From Noviherbaspirillum malthae (GTDB lineage Bacteria; Pseudomonadota; Gammaproteobacteria; Burkholderiales; Burkholderiaceae_D), in contig NZ_JACYXF010000015.1 in assembly GCF_015352985.1 (NCBI RefSeq), positions 1 to 64,000 on the forward strand: a stretch of 64,000 nt of DNA, read 5' to 3'. This document shows positions 53,806-63,432 of this stretch, one piece after another. Every line of letters begins with the position of its first letter. The stretch's first letter is position 1. Both the position numbers and the translations under genes were made by a program. Under the pieces are notes generated by a model, which saw only the letters and a list, made by a program, of their open reading frames with translations, did not search any database and had not been told where the DNA came from.

Positions 53806-56230
53806 GTCGGGTAGCAGCGGCGTATTACTACGCCACCGCCCCCTAAGAACGGAGCGTGCCACTTTCACGGCACTCCGCTCAAGCCTTTCAAAGCCCCTTC
53901 ATAGGAGCCGGTTTGGATACTGTCATTCCAAGGTTGTGAATCTGATTGTGGCATGTCGGATGAACCATTATTAGATTCTTCATTGCATTCGTTCCTCCAT
54001 CAATTCGGTGGACGATATGATGAACGTGCCACCCTGTTTCCTTTGTGATCCGTTGACCGCACACGGTACACTCGCCTTGTTGGTCCCACCACAGGCGGAT
54101 GAGTTTTTTGCGTCCAGCAAGAGTACTGAACATCTTTTGACCTATATGATCTTCAAAGTATGTTTCCCAAGCCGGATCGAAGGGGTTTGCTTCTGATTTG
54201 ATTTTCGTGTGTCGCTGGATCGGAATATCGGACGTCCGACACAGCATCATCATGACCGATTTACCTTCCGAATTCTGTTTACTAATTGGTGTTGCAAAGG
54301 TCCAGCTTCGGCTCCCAATATCATGGAAGTAACGTCGCTTGATCCACGGCTTTCCTTTATTCTGATGTCTGCGGCAACACCATCGCCACAAAGCCTGCCA
54401 TATCTGGTAATCAACTAAGTTAAAGACCTTTTTCGCTACGACATGTCGGTGGTAGTTCGCCCAGCCTCTTATCATTGGATTGAGCAGCCCGATTAGATTT
54501 GCTTGAGTGGCTGCTGCATTGTTTTTGATGACTGTTCGAACTTTTTCCAGAAATGCCTGAACATTCTTTTTCGATGGCTTGATCAGTAACTTGCCTTTGT
54601 ATTTGCGAATGTTCTGTCCTAAGAAGTCAAAGCCTTTAGCAATGTGGGTGATTTTTGTTTTTTCCGGTGAGAGTCGCAGCCCTCTCTCATACATGAAGCT
54701 TTCCACTAATGGCAAGACCATATCCTGCAACATATCATGTGAGCAGCCGGTAATGATAAAGTCGTCCGCGAACCTAATAAGGTTCACCTTATCGCGCATG
54801 CGTTTGCCATCGACTTTGTATTGCTTCCCAAAGACTTCTTCCAGTTTCTTTTGGAGACCATCCAAGGCCCAGTTTGAAAGTGCAGGTGAAATTATGCCAC
54901 CTTGTGGCGTACCTGCTTCTGTAGGGAAGAGTTTCCGGTCCTTGATATATCCGGCTTTCAGCCACTTCTTGAGAATCACTTTATCTGTAGGAACATTCGT
55001 AATCAACCAGTCGTGCGAGATTTCATCAAAGCATTTTTGGATATCACCTTCCAAAATCCACTCCGGCGCGTATTCATGCGCCAGCACATTGAAGCATTGT
55101 GCAATTGCATCAGCTGTGGATCTCTCCTGACGGAATCCGTAGGAATGTGGGTCTGCCATGGTTTCCGAGATGGGCACCAGAGCTGATAGATATAACGCTT
55201 GTTGCGCTCTGTCGACCATGCATGGAATTCCAAGCGGTCTCAGCTTTCCATTCTTCTTCGGTATGTAGATTCGGCGTAATGGTTGTGGTGCATAACCACG
55301 CCGAACCAATGCTTTGATGGCCTGATACTTGGCTTCTGGAGTAGACCATACGACTTTATCTACTCCTGCAGTTTTCTTACCTTGGTTTTCAGTCACCCGT
55401 CTAACAGCCAGTGCTTTGCCGCTAAACGAATGGGTTAGCAGCCATTGCAAGGCTTTCGCCTTACCGTAGCGGCCTTCCTTCGTCGCCTTGACGATACGGG
55501 CCTGCAGCCTTTTGACTTCCAGATGACACTTGGCCCAATCGATTCCATGCCAATGTCTATCGGCGTCGGAGGGCGCACCAGCGAGTACTACTTTCGCCGT
55601 CATTTGCCTTCCTCCTGCAAAGGTTCGTCAAACTTTCTCGTCAAGAAAGACCAGATCGAAGTCTGCCCGCTTTCGCGTGGAATGATATCGCCTGTTGGCT
55701 CAATTCCTATCCATGTTATTACAGCATGGCTTTCGCTTTCTCGATCATCCTCTACCCACTTGCTCTACAACTTCCCTTGCGGTTGGCCTGCCCCATGGGC
55801 GAGCAGTTGGGCTTACCTCGTTTCTCTGTTGCAGCACAATCGGGTTAGGTCCCATCTCTCCGCCTCGCGCGTTGAATGTCCGTGCAATCCAACCGACAAA
55901 TAGATTGTCCCGCGCATGCCATTTTGGCTTGAGCCTGGCAGCTTCTTCGGCTCATCAAAATTCAAGACGTTTATCAATGGTTCACCTATGTTGACCGTAC
56001 CGACTAGCCTAGCCCTATCCCGGATGAAGCTTCCAGGTTTGCTTAGTGCCTCGCAGCACCGTTGCAACCACCTCTCGATATTCGGTACATTGTCCCTTGA
56101 GCTTCAGACCCGACAGTTACCTGTCACGCCTGTCAAGGTAGGCTCTTCTGACGGAACAGAAGGTTCACTAGATTCCTCCTAAACAATAGATCGATCTTGA
56201 ACAACTACAACAGCGACTTTCGAGTCGCAC
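53806..56230 (-). mobile_element. Group II intron with intron-encoded protein
   Basis: About 2.4 kb. On the minus strand the 5' end is GTGCGACTCGAAAGTCGCTG (from 56230), fitting the GUGYG consensus. Domain V is at 53847-53880 (GAGCGGAGTGCC, GUGAAAGU loop region, GGCACGCTCCGTTC) and is followed by a domain VI hairpin and the 3' end ACCCGAC (AY) at 53806. All RNA parts and the reverse transcriptase appear intact, so it may be mobile. Ends are inferred from consensus, not from an uninterrupted homologue. Confidence 0.85.
53888..55603 (-). CDS. ltrA: Group II intron reverse transcriptase/maturase with HNH endonuclease
   Basis: A 571-residue intron-encoded protein. An N-terminal region is followed by the reverse transcriptase domain (YIPKKNGKLRPLGIPCMVDR, HSYGFRQERSTADAI, AGTPQGGIISPALSNWALDG and the catalytic LIRFADDFIITG), then the maturase X domain (LLNPMIRGWANYHRHVV). 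A C-terminal zinc-type HNH nuclease carries CTVCGQRITKETGWHVHHIV and HPTCHNQIH. All catalytic motifs are present. The protein assists splicing and target-primed reverse transcription. Confidence 0.95.
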   Translation of the reverse strand: MTAKVVLAGAPSDADRHWHGIDWAKCHLEVKRLQARIVKATKEGRYGKAKALQWLLTHSFSGKALAVRRVTENQGKKTAGVDKVVWSTPEAKYQAIKALVRRGYAPQPLRRIYIPKKNGKLRPLGIPCMVDRAQQALYLSALVPISETMADPHSYGFRQERSTADAIAQCFNVLAHEYAPEWILEGDIQKCFDEISHDWLITNVPTDKVILKKWLKAGYIKDRKLFPTEAGTPQGGIISPALSNWALDGLQKKLEEVFGKQYKVDGKRMRDKVNLIRFADDFIITGCSHDMLQDMVLPLVESFMYERGLRLSPEKTKITHIAKGFDFLGQNIRKYKGKLLIKPSKKNVQAFLEKVRTVIKNNAAATQANLIGLLNPMIRGWANYHRHVVAKKVFNLVDYQIWQALWRWCCRRHQNKGKPWIKRRYFHDIGSRSWTFATPISKQNSEGKSVMMMLCRTSDIPIQRHTKIKSEANPFDPAWETYFEDHIGQKMFSTLAGRKKLIRLWWDQQGECTVCGQRITKETGWHVHHIVHRIDGGTNAMKNLIMVHPTCHNQIHNLGMTVSKPAPMKGL

Positions 56231-56258
56231 TGTCAGGAATTCTGTGTGCGAGGTCGGT

Positions 56259-56500
56259 TTAGTCGATGGCGTTGGTAAAGCGCTCGCCGAACATGATGGC
56301 AAACTGATTTGCTGCCTGCCTCCACGTACGCTGCGGCATCTTCCAATCTTTTTCAATATTGCGCAAGGCCAGGAACAGTAGCTTGGTCGCGGCCTCGTCG
56401 CTGGGGAAGTGGCCCCGATTCTTGACGATCTTGCGCAGTCGCATATGCAGGCTTTCTAGGGCATTGGTAACTGGCATGATATGAAGTGATGCTTTCGTGT
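56259..56500 (-). pseudogene. C-terminal fragment of an IS256-family transposase
   Basis: TNALESLHMRLRKIVKNRGH, FPSDEAATKLLFLALRNIEK and WRQAANQFAIMFGERFTNAI are the standard IS256 C-terminus with its stop. Upstream sequence diverges near 56490, so the N-terminal three quarters are lost. Downstream on the minus strand, CACACAGAATTCCTGACA is the IS256 terminal repeat, directly abutting the group II intron. Confidence 0.85.
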
Positions 56501-56712
56501 CCCCGCCGGAGATATGGCGTATGGTGAGACCATCCGGGACAGGGGCATCGGGGAGCACTCTGGGTGGGCAAGCCGTTCTTATACGATGAGCTGCGAGCTC
56601 GTGTTAGTAGTTGGCTGCCCCTGCGACCCGCCCGGTTGCGCTGCGAGCGCGAATCCGTAGTTGTCGTGCTGCCCCATCCGCTCCCATTTCCACCATTGAC
56701 TGGGAGACTCAC

Positions 56713-56763
56713 ATGCGTGTTATTGGACTCGACGTTGCGCGCTCTGTCGCTGACGTGGTCCAG
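56713..56763 (+). pseudogene. N-terminal fragment of an IS110-like transposase
   Basis: A short frame MRVIGLDVARSVADVVQ, with a TTGACTGGGAG leader just upstream, matches the beginning of IS110-family (DEDD) transposases, including the first catalytic Asp in GLDVA. It then loses similarity. Too short to be more than a remnant. Confidence 0.5.
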
Positions 56764-56872
56764 GGGGCAGGGCGACATTTTTCACGATCGAAAGCGCGTG
56801 CATCGCGGAGTGGGAAGCTTAGGGTTGAGCATGCCACCTATTCTGCAGGGCGGCCTTTTTCAGACTGTCCCC

Positions 56873-57133
56873 CTATTGCAGATCGAGCATATTCAGATAC
56901 AAAGCGTTGCTCCTGTGCGGGTACCCTAGCAGCGAGCTCTTCGCGGCTTCTATCTTCGCAAACTGAACACGCCTGTTGTTCTGGCACGGCTTGCGGCTCA
57001 GTATCGCGTCCAACTCCGCCGCCTTTGCTTGCAGTGATACGATGGCATCGGCGGCCTTGCAAACTCTTGTGCCCGCGCATTTGTCTATGCCGGCAGGTTG
57101 GCGAAGACACGTCTTCTGTTCTTCCAAGTCCAT
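56873..57133 (-). CDS. Hypothetical small helical protein
   Basis: 86 residues: AADAIVSLQAKAAELDAILS and RRVQFAKIEAAKSSLLGYPH form amphipathic helices; four cysteines. No strong ribosome-binding site. Downstream of WFND gene 2 on the same strand. May be real; not recognised. Confidence 0.35.
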   Translation of the reverse strand: MDLEEQKTCLRQPAGIDKCAGTRVCKAADAIVSLQAKAAELDAILSRKPCQNNRRVQFAKIEAAKSSLLGYPHRSNALYLNMLDLQ

Positions 57134-57227
57134 GCATTAAGTTGAAAACGCATCCAATTTTTCCCTGGATATCGCTTGCATCAAGATGCCTTAATATTTT
57201 GGAATGTTCCCTTTGGCGAGGTCAACG

Positions 57228-57372
57228 TCAACCAAAGTACCTGATCCCTCGTGCGTTGACAATTTCATCCTGGACGTCGGATGTAGCTTTATTATCCAGC
57301 TTTCTCACTGCCCAGCCAAACACATGGCTGTTACTTGTGCGTGTGCACAGGAACGTTGCCTTGTCCGGGCAT
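57228..57372 (-). pseudogene. Possible small gene with a one-base frameshift
   Basis: On the minus strand a near-perfect AAGGAGGA precedes ATG and MPGQGNVPVHTHK then a stop. Dropping one A extends it as SNSHVFGWAVRKLDNKATSD and VQDEIVNARGIRYFG, about 47 residues. The ribosome-binding site and coherent extension suggest a recently broken gene or a base-call error. Confidence 0.3.
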
Positions 57373-57474
57373 TGTATCCTCCTTGGGCGACGGCATCGGT
57401 GCCGGTGTAGCAGCCTGCATTTTCCATTCTTCAGTGGCTATATGCACGCCACGATTGCTGAGGGCGGCCGCACA

Positions 57475-57654
57475 TCAATCGTTGAACCATGCGCCAATTA
57501 TGCCGGCTGTTAAGCAGAGCAGTCCTAAGCCAACCGCCACCATACCCGCGGCTTCTACTCCATGGTTAAGGACCAGGAATCCTGCAACCATGAGCATGAG
57601 GCCTAGCAGTTTTATAATTAAATATTGTCGGTTTTGCACGTGGACAGTTATCAT
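57475..57654 (-). CDS. 59-residue membrane protein, WFND family member 2
   Basis: MITVHVQNRQYLIIKLLGLM, LMVAGFLVLNHGVEAAGMVA, then VGLGLLCLTAGIIGAWFND. Two membrane segments with the same C-terminal motif as the gene at 52441-52608. The upstream 23-bp block at 57694-57716 is shared with that gene, so promoter and coding sequence seem to have been duplicated together. Confidence 0.6.
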   Translation of the reverse strand: MITVHVQNRQYLIIKLLGLMLMVAGFLVLNHGVEAAGMVAVGLGLLCLTAGIIGAWFND

Positions 57655-57693
57655 TATTTCTAAATTTCAATTAAACCGCAAATGCGCTACTTG

Positions 57694-57716
57694 CACATGC
57701 CATATCTATGGGAGTG
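57694..57716 (-). repeat. Block repeated upstream of both WFND genes (copy 2)
   Basis: CACATGCCATATCTATGGGA followed by GTG; 22 of 23 bases match 52657-52679. 40 bp upstream of the WFND gene 2 start. Confidence 0.65.
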
Positions 57717-57981
57717 ACCAACGTGCGGCAAACCCTGCCGTTCAGGGCCTGTCATTCGCCACCAGCTTTGCCAATGGCATAGCCCTAACAGCGTGGATAG
57801 CATGTGCTCCACCGACGCCAGATAGCTCAAGATTCGTCGCCAGGCGCCTTCCAGTCTCCACGCCCGTCATGCAGAACAAGATGCAATAGGGGAAATGACA
57901 AGGTCTTCAGACCCGAGGATGTCAATAAAGCAGCCTGAGTGTTCTCCATCATAATTTCCAGCAATTTTTCTGCATCGAGAG

Positions 57982-58004
57982 TTATACCAATCCCAAGCCA
58001 TAAC
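57982..58004. repeat. Solo terminal repeat of an IS630-type element
   Basis: TTATACCAATCCCAAGCCAT followed by AAC is nearly the same as the left end of the IS630 element at 60250 (ATACCAATCCCAAGTCATAA). No transposase adjoins it, so it is a leftover end or a decayed small derivative. Confidence 0.65.
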
Positions 58005-58047
58005 CTGCGAATGAGAACGGCCACTCGCCCAGCATTCCAGCTTACCC

Positions 58048-58660
58048 TTGAACGATTGGCTACACACCAACAGAGCTATGGGCACAGATGCTGGCGTAGA
58101 TCTGTATCGGAAGACGAACGGGCTGACGATCGTCATCCTCGACATCGGCGTTGCCGGCAGGATGTCGGTCTTTACGGTGGTGGTCAGTCGCAACGTCGAT
58201 CCGCTGGTACCGAAGCTGATGCTGGTCATTGCCGAAGGTATGATGGAAGAAACCATGCTGCTGCCGTTTGCGGCAGAAGGTACCCTGTCGGCGAAGGGAT
58301 CGGGTTTGGGCGTCACGCGCAGCGCATTCAATGATGGTCCCGATGACGATCACACCTTCAGACGATTGGCGGGATCTGTACCGTGGACGGCACACCCGCT
58401 CCTAGCCTTACTGCCTATGATGTTGGCGTGCAGATCAATCAGAACACCAGCCTTACCATGTCCGGCGCAGGAAATCTCGCAGGAGCGCAGGGGTACCCGA
58501 TGATCCTCACGTTAACGCATGGCACCCGCCAAGGCGCGACCCTTCGGCAAACGCTCGAGCTGAGCACGCAGACCGGCTTTTGCGTCGCGTTCAATGCAAC
58601 CCGACGGCACCTATGCGCGGAGGTAAATAGGGCCTCGGCACGGCACAGCAAGTCGTGAAA
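58048..58660 (+). pseudogene. Decayed gene of unknown family
   Basis: Plus-strand frames look protein-like in pieces: GLTIVILDIGVAGRMSVFTV, then LMLVIAEGMMEETMLLPFAA in one frame, and after a shift near 58370 TVDGTPAPSLTAYDVGVQIN, SLTMSGAGNLAGAQGYPMIL, TLTHGTRQGATLRQTLELST. The reverse strand is also open (57867-58331), so the coding strand is not certain. Family not recognised. Confidence 0.35.
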
Positions 58661-58938
58661 GGCAGATCGTGGTAACGGCATGCACGTCAGCCGGCTCCTG
58701 TCGTGACGATGCGACGGGCACTGCGGGTGGCGTCGAGTGAATTTGAGACGCCATCGCGGTTTACCCCAGCGGATGTCGGCGATGCACAGAGTGCTTGACG
58801 TCCTCTTCGTCGTTCACTTACGACACCACTGACGCGGCAACGATGAGGCGGTCGTCCAGCTACGGCAATTGCCCGCGCCCCGTTTATAATGTGCACTTCC
58901 CGAACCACGGCCGCGCGGCCGCCCCACTCCCCCGCAAT

Positions 58939-59712
58939 ATGGACGTCCTTAGCACCGCTCAGTGGAAAAATATTGAAGCCATGATCGCTATGGCGGGCAA
59001 CATTAAAAAATTTACCCAAATCGTCGGGCTGCCTTACCAATCATTTGTCGACTTGCGTAGAAAATGCAAGCCGCTGAGCGAGAAGTATCGGGTCTCGATT
59101 GAACATGCGTTAGGATTACCGGATCAGTGGCTCAATGTCGTGCGCGACGGCGATATGCAAACGCTCCTGATGGGAATACCCACACTGTGTGATCTAAAGG
59201 GGGAGGACAACAGCCCTGCGATGCAAGAGCTGCGGCGGACCAACCTGCGCCTGCTTGTCGGCATTGCACGCGGTGCGGTCAGGGCACTGTGCGAGCGGAT
59301 GGGCTGGGTGGCTCCGATTTACTCGAAGCTGTTGAGTGTCAGCTTCGGGGCACGCAAAGCACGTCAGATTGAACAATGCATCGGCCTTCCGGAAGGCTGG
59401 TTTGACATACCGCATCCTGACTATGGGGATCTTCCGGCCGAATTCGACCGACGATGCGCGCGGCTGTGCGGTATAGCGGTGCACAAATCCGATCCGGTGA
59501 TGGAGCTGTCCGTCGGTGAAGGTGAAAAATCGTCGCGTCCCCTGATGCTGCAGCTACCCGCGGTCGTGCTGACGGTACGTTGCGCCCCTATTTCGCGAGC
59601 GCTGATTGAAACCTTGGTGCGCCGCGCGAATTCTGGAGATCTGTCCGAAGAGGAAGCGCTTGAATTGCTTAACAGTGCAACCAGCATAAGGCGCCCAGGT
59701 TTACTGCGTTAA
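58939..59712 (+). CDS. Putative DNA-binding protein with a duplicated module
   Basis: About 257 residues from the ATG at 58939 (the frame is open to 58795). Two similar modules are visible: FTQIVGLPYQSFVDLRRKCK leading to EHALGLPDQWLNVVRDGDMQ, and YSKLLSVSFGARKARQIEQC leading to IGLPEGWFDIPHPDYGDLP. The GLPxxW tail after a helix-turn-helix-like stretch is a pattern I associate with phage-repressor-like proteins of betaproteobacteria. A C-terminal helical part follows (LIETLVRRANSGDLSEEEAL). The duplication suggests one chain folding like a dimer. Confidence 0.6.
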   Translation: MDVLSTAQWKNIEAMIAMAGNIKKFTQIVGLPYQSFVDLRRKCKPLSEKYRVSIEHALGLPDQWLNVVRDGDMQTLLMGIPTLCDLKGEDNSPAMQELRRTNLRLLVGIARGAVRALCERMGWVAPIYSKLLSVSFGARKARQIEQCIGLPEGWFDIPHPDYGDLPAEFDRRCARLCGIAVHKSDPVMELSVGEGEKSSRPLMLQLPAVVLTVRCAPISRALIETLVRRANSGDLSEEEALELLNSATSIRRPGLLR

Positions 59713-59865
59713 GCCGCGATTTCTCGGAGGCGCTGCCACCCCATGCATAATGGAGTCAGCCTGAAAACGGGAACGTTGGCTTCGCTAGCGATCTCCGCCC
59801 ATGAGCACGCCCGTGTCTCCCGAACGCTCTGCCGGTTAGATGTCGCGCATAGACCGGATGGTGCT

Positions 59866-60180
59866 GGAAGGGCCTGCGCCGTACACCAGCCGGACCTGCA
59901 GTGAGTGCGGTTATACCCATTCGGATAACCGGCACGGCGAGCGCTTTTGCTGTCTCGCGTGTGGATTTGAAAAGTGGTGCCGATGACAACGCGTCAATCA
60001 CTCTTGAAGCGGCATGACATGCCGTACCAGCCTGTGGAGAGGTGGTGCTGGCAGGGCCCTCCGCGAAGCCGGAACCCGCCGGGGTCTTCAGCCGAATATC
60101 GCTGCTTACTGCCGGAATCCCCGTCCTTCCCGCTCCAGCAGCAGCCAAAGACCGAGGGCGGGGAGGAAGTCAATGTCGCC
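59866..60180 (+). pseudogene. TnpB (OrfB) relic 4, zinc-ribbon end
   Basis: [32 protein letters not shown], then after a frameshift [11 protein letters not shown]: the four-cysteine ribbon and C-terminal end of a TnpB from a group different from relics 1-3 (CSECG...CLACG spacing). It is followed at 60155-60172 by GGGCGGGGAGGAAGTCAA, similar to an IS605-type right end. Everything upstream of the ribbon is missing. Confidence 0.75.
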
Positions 60181-60249
60181 ATTGTTGACCGATCAGCGTG
60201 GAAAGCTCCGTGCGTTGCGCTGGCGGGCTGGTACGTTAACCTTTGCCTA

Positions 60250-61413
60250 ATACCAATCCCAAGTCATAACATACCGCCGTTGGCGTCAAGATTGGTCCAG
60301 GCACGGGTGCATAGTGAACGAATCGCACCGGGTATCTGAGTGAAGGCGTTCCAGGCATCGCAGCAGACATCAACGATCTGCTCATAGCTGTCGTAACACC
60401 GATTAGCCAAGCTGCGGTCACGCAACTGCTGCCATACTTGCTCAGTCGGATTAAGCTCAGGCGAGCCGGTTGGAAGCGGCAACAGAGTTAAGTTGGGCAA
60501 GCGCGGCAGCTTTGTCGTCGTATGCCAGCCGGCGCGATCGAGCAACACCACAGCATGACGACCATCTGGGACGGCGGCACTGATGGCTTGCAAATGATGC
60601 GACATCGTCTGTGTATCGGCATGGGGCAGTACCAGACCGACGGCAGTGTCTCTTTCGGCACAGACGGCCCCAAAGATATACGCCGACTCCGATAGCTGCT
60701 GCCGGACGACTCTCGGCCGTGTTCCTTTACGCGCCCACAGCCGTGTTTGTGTACCGCGCTGTCCAATGCGCATCTCGTCTTGGAACCAGATATCGACTTG
60801 GGCCAGCTTGACCTCAGCGGGCAGAACTGCCCGCACTTCCCGCAGCAGGTTTTTTTTCGAAATCCGCTTGTCTGACTGGATCAGCATACGGGCTTCTTGA
60901 TCGCGCCGAGATCCACACAATGCCCAGGCGTTTTAACAATTCATACACGCCATTGAGGGAATACGTCACCTCAAACTGCTGCGCCAGCAACTGGCGAATG
61001 TCCTCGCCACGGATACGACCACCGGGGCGGACTTGCTGCAACTGCTCGATGGCCACCCGAAACGCTTCTTCCTGTTCCCTGGGCAATCGCTGATTACACC
61101 AGTAGCGGGGCTTGCTGCCCAAGCCCTTGAGGCCATCGCGTTCGAACCATCTCTCCCAACGCGCAACGGTATGACGTGTGGTTCGCAGGGCGGCGGCCAC
61201 TTCGGTATAGCTTTTACCATCCTTCAAGTGGGCCAGCGCGATATAGCGTAGTCGTCGTCGCCCATTTGGTTCTTCCCTCGCCAGCAAGTCAAAGTTGTAC
61301 CGTTGCAAGCGCTGTAGTGCCTCTGGCGTCAACATGGTCGCCTCCAAGACAGAACTTCGTCTCCTTCAGACCTTCAGCACCAGAGGCGGTTCGCTTAACC
61401 GTGGGATTGGTAT
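60250..61413 (-). mobile_element. IS630-family element, apparently complete
   Basis: The left end ATACCAATCCCA and, read inward from the right, ATACCAATCCCA are identical 12-mers framing about 1.16 kb with one transposase. A TA lies left of the element; the right flank reads AA, so the usual TA duplication is imperfect. Confidence 0.85.
60264..61335 (-). CDS. IS630-family transposase with programmed -1 frameshift
   Basis: The first frame (60814-61335) carries the helix-turn-helix part: HLKDGKSYTEVAAALRTTRH, RWERWFERDGLKGLGSKPR and RIRGEDIRQLLAQQFEVTYS. The second frame (60264 to about 60920) carries the catalytic part with DIWFQDEMRIGQRGT, AVVLLDRAGWHTT and LPTGSPELNPTEQVWQQLRD, giving D, D and E. 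The frames meet at CGAAAAAAAACC, a classical slippery run where a -1 shift joins DFEKK to NLLREVRAVLP. Both halves look intact, so the enzyme is probably active. Confidence 0.88.
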
Positions 61414-61559
61414 AACGTACCGACCCAAATAAAACAACGCAGGCACAGGGCCGACTGTCGCCGCGTAGAGTGTCAAGCAGATTATAATCTTGCAATGCAT
61501 TCCTGCTTCTTGCTACTTGGGCTGCAGGCAGGGCCTGAAATCAAAATCATAAAAAATCC

Positions 61560-61853
61560 ATGGATACCGCTGAACACGAAACAAAGGCGCCGACGACCAC
61601 TTATGATCCCAATCGACTGCTAGATAGCGTCATCGAAAAATTGCATTTGAAGAATGATGCGGCACTTGCACGAGTACTTGGGGTTCCCGCACCGGTAATC
61701 AGCAAAATTCGCCACGCTAGACTTCCCATTGGGGCATCGCTTCTGATCGCGATGCATGAGGAAACCGGATGGAGCATTCGCGAACTGCGGGACCGCATGG
61801 GGGACCGCCGCCAGAAATTTCGGATCAGTCCGGTTCAATTCAAACCGAAATAA
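61560..61853 (+). CDS. Small helix-turn-helix protein
   Basis: 97 residues: LLDSVIEKLHLKNDAALARV, LGVPAPVISKIRHARLPIGA, SLLIAMHEETGWSIRELRDR, a compact helix-turn-helix of the Cro/CI-like type with a basic tail (GDRRQKFRISPVQFKPK). Similar small regulators are common in betaproteobacteria. The target is unknown. Confidence 0.75.
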   Translation: MDTAEHETKAPTTTYDPNRLLDSVIEKLHLKNDAALARVLGVPAPVISKIRHARLPIGASLLIAMHEETGWSIRELRDRMGDRRQKFRISPVQFKPK

Positions 61854-63432
61854 ATTAAATCTGCGTATTGCAGTCCAATCACAAAAGAATTGAGTGCTGT
61901 TCAATGTAGAGATGACGCGGGATCGACTGGCAGCCTGGCTTGGTATTCCGACGTAACGGGGGATGCGGAAAATGCGCAGATCATCAATGCATGATGCTCT
62001 CTGCAATCTACCGACTGCATGCCGGCAAAGCTGCCAAGAAAGGTCGCTGATCCTCCGGCATGATCGAGCAGTGCCATGAAACATCGAGCTTCAATGAAAC
62101 AATAACTAAACGACGATGATGTGAATGCCAAGTCACGTGTCACGAAAGCTACCGAAGGCAGTACATCGACCGTCCCCGATTTAGGGATATCTCCAAGGAC
62201 AAGACAGCAGCAATTGCGGCGGTCGACAGCCGCGGCCATGACGGCCCCGCGGAACTGCCGCATTATGCCTTCCGTCGTTCAGGGGAGAAACGCTTGTTAC
62301 TGTCTGCTACATCTTGATTAACAGCCAAAAACGGTGCAATCCATGGGCCGTGCTGCCGATGCGGCACCTACCGGCTTTCCCTCGGTCTGGCGGAGGCATA
62401 CCTCTGGATTAATCGTCCTGTTGAATCAGAGTGCAGATGCAATAGAACGCTTGCAACCGGCCAGTTCTGCCCGCAATAGGCGTACGATCTGGCAGTCTTT
62501 ATTCAATAGCCAACGGTAGCCAGTTTCCACTGCTTCGGTTCATCTCCCCGCCACTGCATGCTGTGCATTTGGAGCGGAGTGTAACGTATCAGGCATAGCC
62601 AAACTCTCCCGGCCGTGCAGGCCCTTTAACGTGGCGGCGGGTGGCGACGCTGCGTTATCAACGCGCGCCTTTACTGATGGTGAATCGACCTGTTTCTTCC
62701 ATACGTTCATGGTCGTCCGCCGTGGGCGCCATGAACAGGCCAACGTCGGCATACGAGAGTACTGGCGGCGGTTCGGCATGCTGTTGCAATCGTGCCGAGC
62801 CCTATCACAACGCCAAGAAGTGATCTGGCTTACCGCCTGCGTTTACCGCAGGCACGAACGCTGCTTCGTGTCAGGACCGTTCAGCCTACCATGCGGATAT
62901 GATATGAGGGCGCGGGACCGATCCGATCAGGCAGAGAGGCGATTATGAATCCACGTTGTATATTGTGAGTGAGCGCAGTGGTCAGCGCGTTGCTGGGGCT
63001 GACGTTGCTGCTTGCGGCTAATTAACTGATGCGCGGCATCTATCGTCCTGAAGAGTCGGCCTCACTAACTGGGTTGCAGGCGTCCTGCCGTCGTTGAGGG
63101 CGGTGAGCAACGCGCGGTCGACCGTGTTGAACGACATGCGCTGCCTATTCGGATATTGTTAATCATTTAATTTTCTTGCCGCAAGCGGTCTTTATGCCGG
63201 TAGTTGAAACAATTCACGTCCATGCCAGAAAAGCCTTGGACTGGCTTCCCTCAGGTGGCCAGTTCACAGGTAACGCACGCTCTTTGCTAGCGATCAGCAC
63301 CGGGCGGGGTCCAGTCTGGCGCGCACCGATGGTTCGATCCGGCTGCTGCCGGTATCCGTCCCATGCTCAGGCTGCTAACGTTTGACGATGCTAACGGCAG
63401 CCAGTAGTATTGGCCGTTTTTCCGGAGGCAAG
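61854..63432. other. Long gene-poor stretch
   Basis: About 1.6 kb without a supported gene. Frames such as 61901-62263 (minus) and 62631-62948 (plus) have no start signals or recognisable motifs. It probably consists of decayed accessory DNA. Confidence 0.5.

Noticed and set aside
57335..57889. 184-codon plus-strand frame
   Set aside because: It runs antisense through WFND gene 2 and its 5' region, with low-complexity composition and no start site.
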